This document shows, in pieces, positions 62,222-64,000 of a stretch of DNA of 64,000 nt. The first letter of the stretch is position 1. Every line of letters starts with the position of its first letter. Below the pieces are notes generated by a model that worked only from the letters and a program-made list of their open reading frames with translations, made no database searches and was not told the DNA's origin. A program made the position numbers and the translations under genes. Origin of the DNA: Polaribacter sp. SA4-10 (lineage in GTDB: Bacteria > Bacteroidota > Bacteroidia > Flavobacteriales > Flavobacteriaceae); contig NZ_CP019331.1 in the NCBI RefSeq assembly GCF_002163835.1, forward strand, positions 2,517,001-2,581,000. The letters run 5' to 3'.

Positions 62222-64000
62222 ATGATGAAAAAACTCTTTTCGATTTATTTTTTCTTATTTTCTCTTATTATTTTTTCACAAACTGATTACAGTGATTCTT
62301 GGGAAGATTTTTATTCTTATAACAATGTAAAAGATTTTATAAAAGTAGAAAATGTAATTTATGCTTTAGCAGACAATGCTGTTTTTACTTTTGATATAAA
62401 TACAGAAGAAATTAATAAATTATCTTCTGTTCAGGGCTTATCTGGAGAAACAACAACTTCAATTCATTATAATAAAACATTTAAGAGATTAATAATTGGT
62501 TATGAAAATGGCTTAATTGAAATAATAGATGAAGATAATACAATAACCATTTCATCAGATATTCTTAATTTTAATGAATCTGCAGAAAAAAGCATTAATG
62601 ATATTGCTGAGTTTGATAATAAATTATATTTGTCTACTCCGTTTGCTACTGTAGTATATGATATAGAAAAGTTAGAATTTGGAGATACTTATTTTATAGG
62701 AAATGGTTCTAGTTCAATAAAAATAAATCAAATTGTAATTTTTAACAAACAAATTTACGCGGCTACAGAAGATGGCGTTTTTATTGCTGATGCAACGAGT
62801 ACTTCTTTGATCGATTTTAACAATTGGAAACAAAATTTCTCTAGTAGAAATTTTACACAAATTTCTATATTTAAAAATAAAATTTATCTTACTGAAGATA
62901 AAGAACTGTATCAATTAGAGGGATTAAATTTAAGGGAGATAAACTCTTTTTCACAAAATATTAATGCAATAAAAGCGTCTAGTACGCATTTGTCTGTTTC
63001 ATTAATAAATAGTGCTATTGTTTTCGATTCTTCATTAAATAAAGTTGTTGAGTATTTGACAACATCAGATTATGACTTCAATTTAAACAATACTTTTTTT
63101 GAAAATAATGCTGTTTTTTTGGCAACAAAAGAATTTGGAATTTTGAGCGCAGAATTAAATCAACCATCTAATTATATAGAGATTCATCCGGAAGGACCTC
63201 TTTCAAATGATGTTTTTTCAATTGCTGTACTTAATAATAATCTTTGGGTAGTTTTTGGTGGATATAATACAGTTTATGGACCTTCTTTTAATAGACAGGG
63301 CTTTAGTCATTTTAATGGAGATAATTGGGTAAATAGAAAATATAGGCCTTCTTTTCCTATTACAGATTTAAGTTATATTACTATAGACCCAAATGCAGAA
63401 AATAAAGTATACATAAGTTCTTTTGGAGATACATATGATATTAACAGTGTTTCTACTGGAGGTTTGTTAGTAGTTGAAAATGATGAGATTAAAACATTTT
63501 TCAATCATTTAAATAGTCCTTTAGAAGATATTGTCTCAGATCAATCAAACAGAGTAACCGTAAGAGTTGGTGGAACTGTCTTTGATTCTAGTGGAAATTT
63601 ATGGGTTACAAATATTGGTTTTGGGAATGAATTAAAAAAACTTTCGTCAAGTAACCAATGGTCTAGTGTAGATATGAGGTCTGTAGAAACAAGTGCTGCT
63701 TTTGGTTTAAATGAGATTGTAATTGATAAAAATAATAGCCTTTGGTATGGCTCTAGAGGCAATGGCGTTTATATTTACAACGAAAATGGAGATAGAAAAA
63801 AGGCATTAATAGCTTCTCCTAATCTTGGAAATTTGCCAGATGTAAACGTTAGAACTGTTGCTATTGATGGAAGTAATAGAGTTTGGTTAGGTACAAAATT
63901 TGGAATGGTTGTTTATAATAATGCTTCTGGTGTTTTTGATGACGCAACACCAAATGCACAAGCAGTTGTTATTAATGGAGATGAAAATGGTTTTGGAGAA
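62222..64000 (+). CDS. PorZ-like T9SS-associated propeller protein, 5' part
   Basis: The open frame runs from ATG 62222 (or the adjacent ATG at 62225) past the window end, 593 codons so far, so it is partial. The signal MKKLFSIYFFLFSLIIFSQ is cut near SQ-T. The following part matches the PorZ N-terminal beta-propeller: DSWEDFYSYNNVKDFIKV, VFTFDINTEE, SVQGLSGETTTSIHY, LIIGYENGLIEIID, LSTPFATVVYDIE. Later segments such as NNNLWVVFGGYN, FSHFNGDNW and DKNNSLWYGSRGNGVYIYN are further propeller blades of the two-component-regulator type. PorZ is an outer-surface component needed for type IX secretion in Porphyromonas; the role here is inferred. Confidence 0.85.
   Translation, partial: MMKKLFSIYFFLFSLIIFSQTDYSDSWEDFYSYNNVKDFIKVENVIYALADNAVFTFDINTEEINKLSSVQGLSGETTTSIHYNKTFKRLIIGYENGLIEIIDEDNTITISSDILNFNESAEKSINDIAEFDNKLYLSTPFATVVYDIEKLEFGDTYFIGNGSSSIKINQIVIFNKQIYAATEDGVFIADATSTSLIDFNNWKQNFSSRNFTQISIFKNKIYLTEDKELYQLEGLNLREINSFSQNINAIKASSTHLSVSLINSAIVFDSSLNKVVEYLTTSDYDFNLNNTFFENNAVFLATKEFGILSAELNQPSNYIEIHPEGPLSNDVFSIAVLNNNLWVVFGGYNTVYGPSFNRQGFSHFNGDNWVNRKYRPSFPITDLSYITIDPNAENKVYISSFGDTYDINSVSTGGLLVVENDEIKTFFNHLNSPLEDIVSDQSNRVTVRVGGTVFDSSGNLWVTNIGFGNELKKLSSSNQWSSVDMRSVETSAAFGLNEIVIDKNNSLWYGSRGNGVYIYNENGDRKKALIASPNLGNLPDVNVRTVAIDGSNRVWLGTKFGMVVYNNASGVFDDATPNAQAVVINGDENGFGE

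Noticed and set aside
1..64000. CRISPR array, prophage, IS element, rRNA operon
   Set aside because: No regularly spaced identical repeats, no integrase or transposase, no phage structural genes and no rRNA-like sequence were found by eye; only the short repeats listed above.

Overview
The window is AT-rich bacterial DNA, densely packed with genes on both strands. It reads as a chromosomal segment of a member of the Bacteroidota, family Flavobacteriaceae. Support comes from a GldH gliding lipoprotein, a type IX secretion (T9SS) type A sorting domain, a PorZ-like protein, a CarboxypepD_reg-like TonB-dependent receptor, DUF4837 and DUF6370 lipoproteins, weak Shine-Dalgarno sites and repeated TAnnTTTG promoter -7 boxes. 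A marine Polaribacter/Tenacibaculum-like genus is my inference from protein style and is not proven.

Layout. 0-6.2 kb: aromatic amino-acid catabolism (4-hydroxyphenylpyruvate dioxygenase, a tryptophan 2,3-dioxygenase-type protein), a DUF3108 protein, an M23 peptidase lipoprotein and glucose-6-phosphate isomerase. 6.4-10.6 kb: a TonB-dependent receptor followed directly by a lipoprotein of repeated modules in the place where a SusD would normally sit. 10.7-12.8 kb: a membrane protein, a PlsC acyltransferase and an acyl-ACP desaturase (lipid synthesis). 13.1-20.9 kb: GNAT, omega-amidase-type hydrolase, AddB-like nuclease, universal stress protein, MATE exporter, enoyl-CoA hydratase and MOSC protein. 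21-29.5 kb: HNH nuclease, holB, pgk, aldo/keto reductase, a RelE/ParE-type toxin-antitoxin pair, DUF6370, glnS, a small zinc ribbon, folB and tRNA-Cys.

29.5-30.6 kb looks empty by ordinary ORF length but holds a tandem duplication of a very small membrane-protein gene (50 and 59 codons) with a duplicated upstream control region. 30.6-35.7 kb: a metallo-beta-lactamase-fold hydrolase, an S8 protease with a large insertion, an M1 metallopeptidase and a HupE/UreJ-like membrane protein that lacks a normal start codon. 35.7-42.9 kb: a T9SS cargo protein with a 59-aa companion gene, and a PAP2/vanadium-haloperoxidase-type protein overlapping a 12-motif VCBS/FG-GAP lipoprotein. This block is followed by a second, truncated copy of the HupE 3' end, so it is bracketed by direct repeats of 158 bp.

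43-64 kb is mainly housekeeping: LysE exporter, ferredoxin-type reductase, asd, trhO, ricT-gldH-PBP1A, succinyl-CoA:3-ketoacid CoA-transferase subunits, exonuclease III, an MltD-like transglycosylase, DUF4837, trpS, a second PlsC, hemolysin III, a CYTH protein, a methyltransferase and the 5' part of a PorZ-like gene cut by the window edge.

Several intergenic repeats lie just after stop codons: two copies of one structured family (12835-12922 and 21621-21724), another structured element (28784-28906), and short palindromes of types I recall from flavobacterial genomes. No CRISPR array, rRNA, prophage or IS transposase was seen. All coordinates, motif positions and mismatch counts come from reading by eye; no database search was run.
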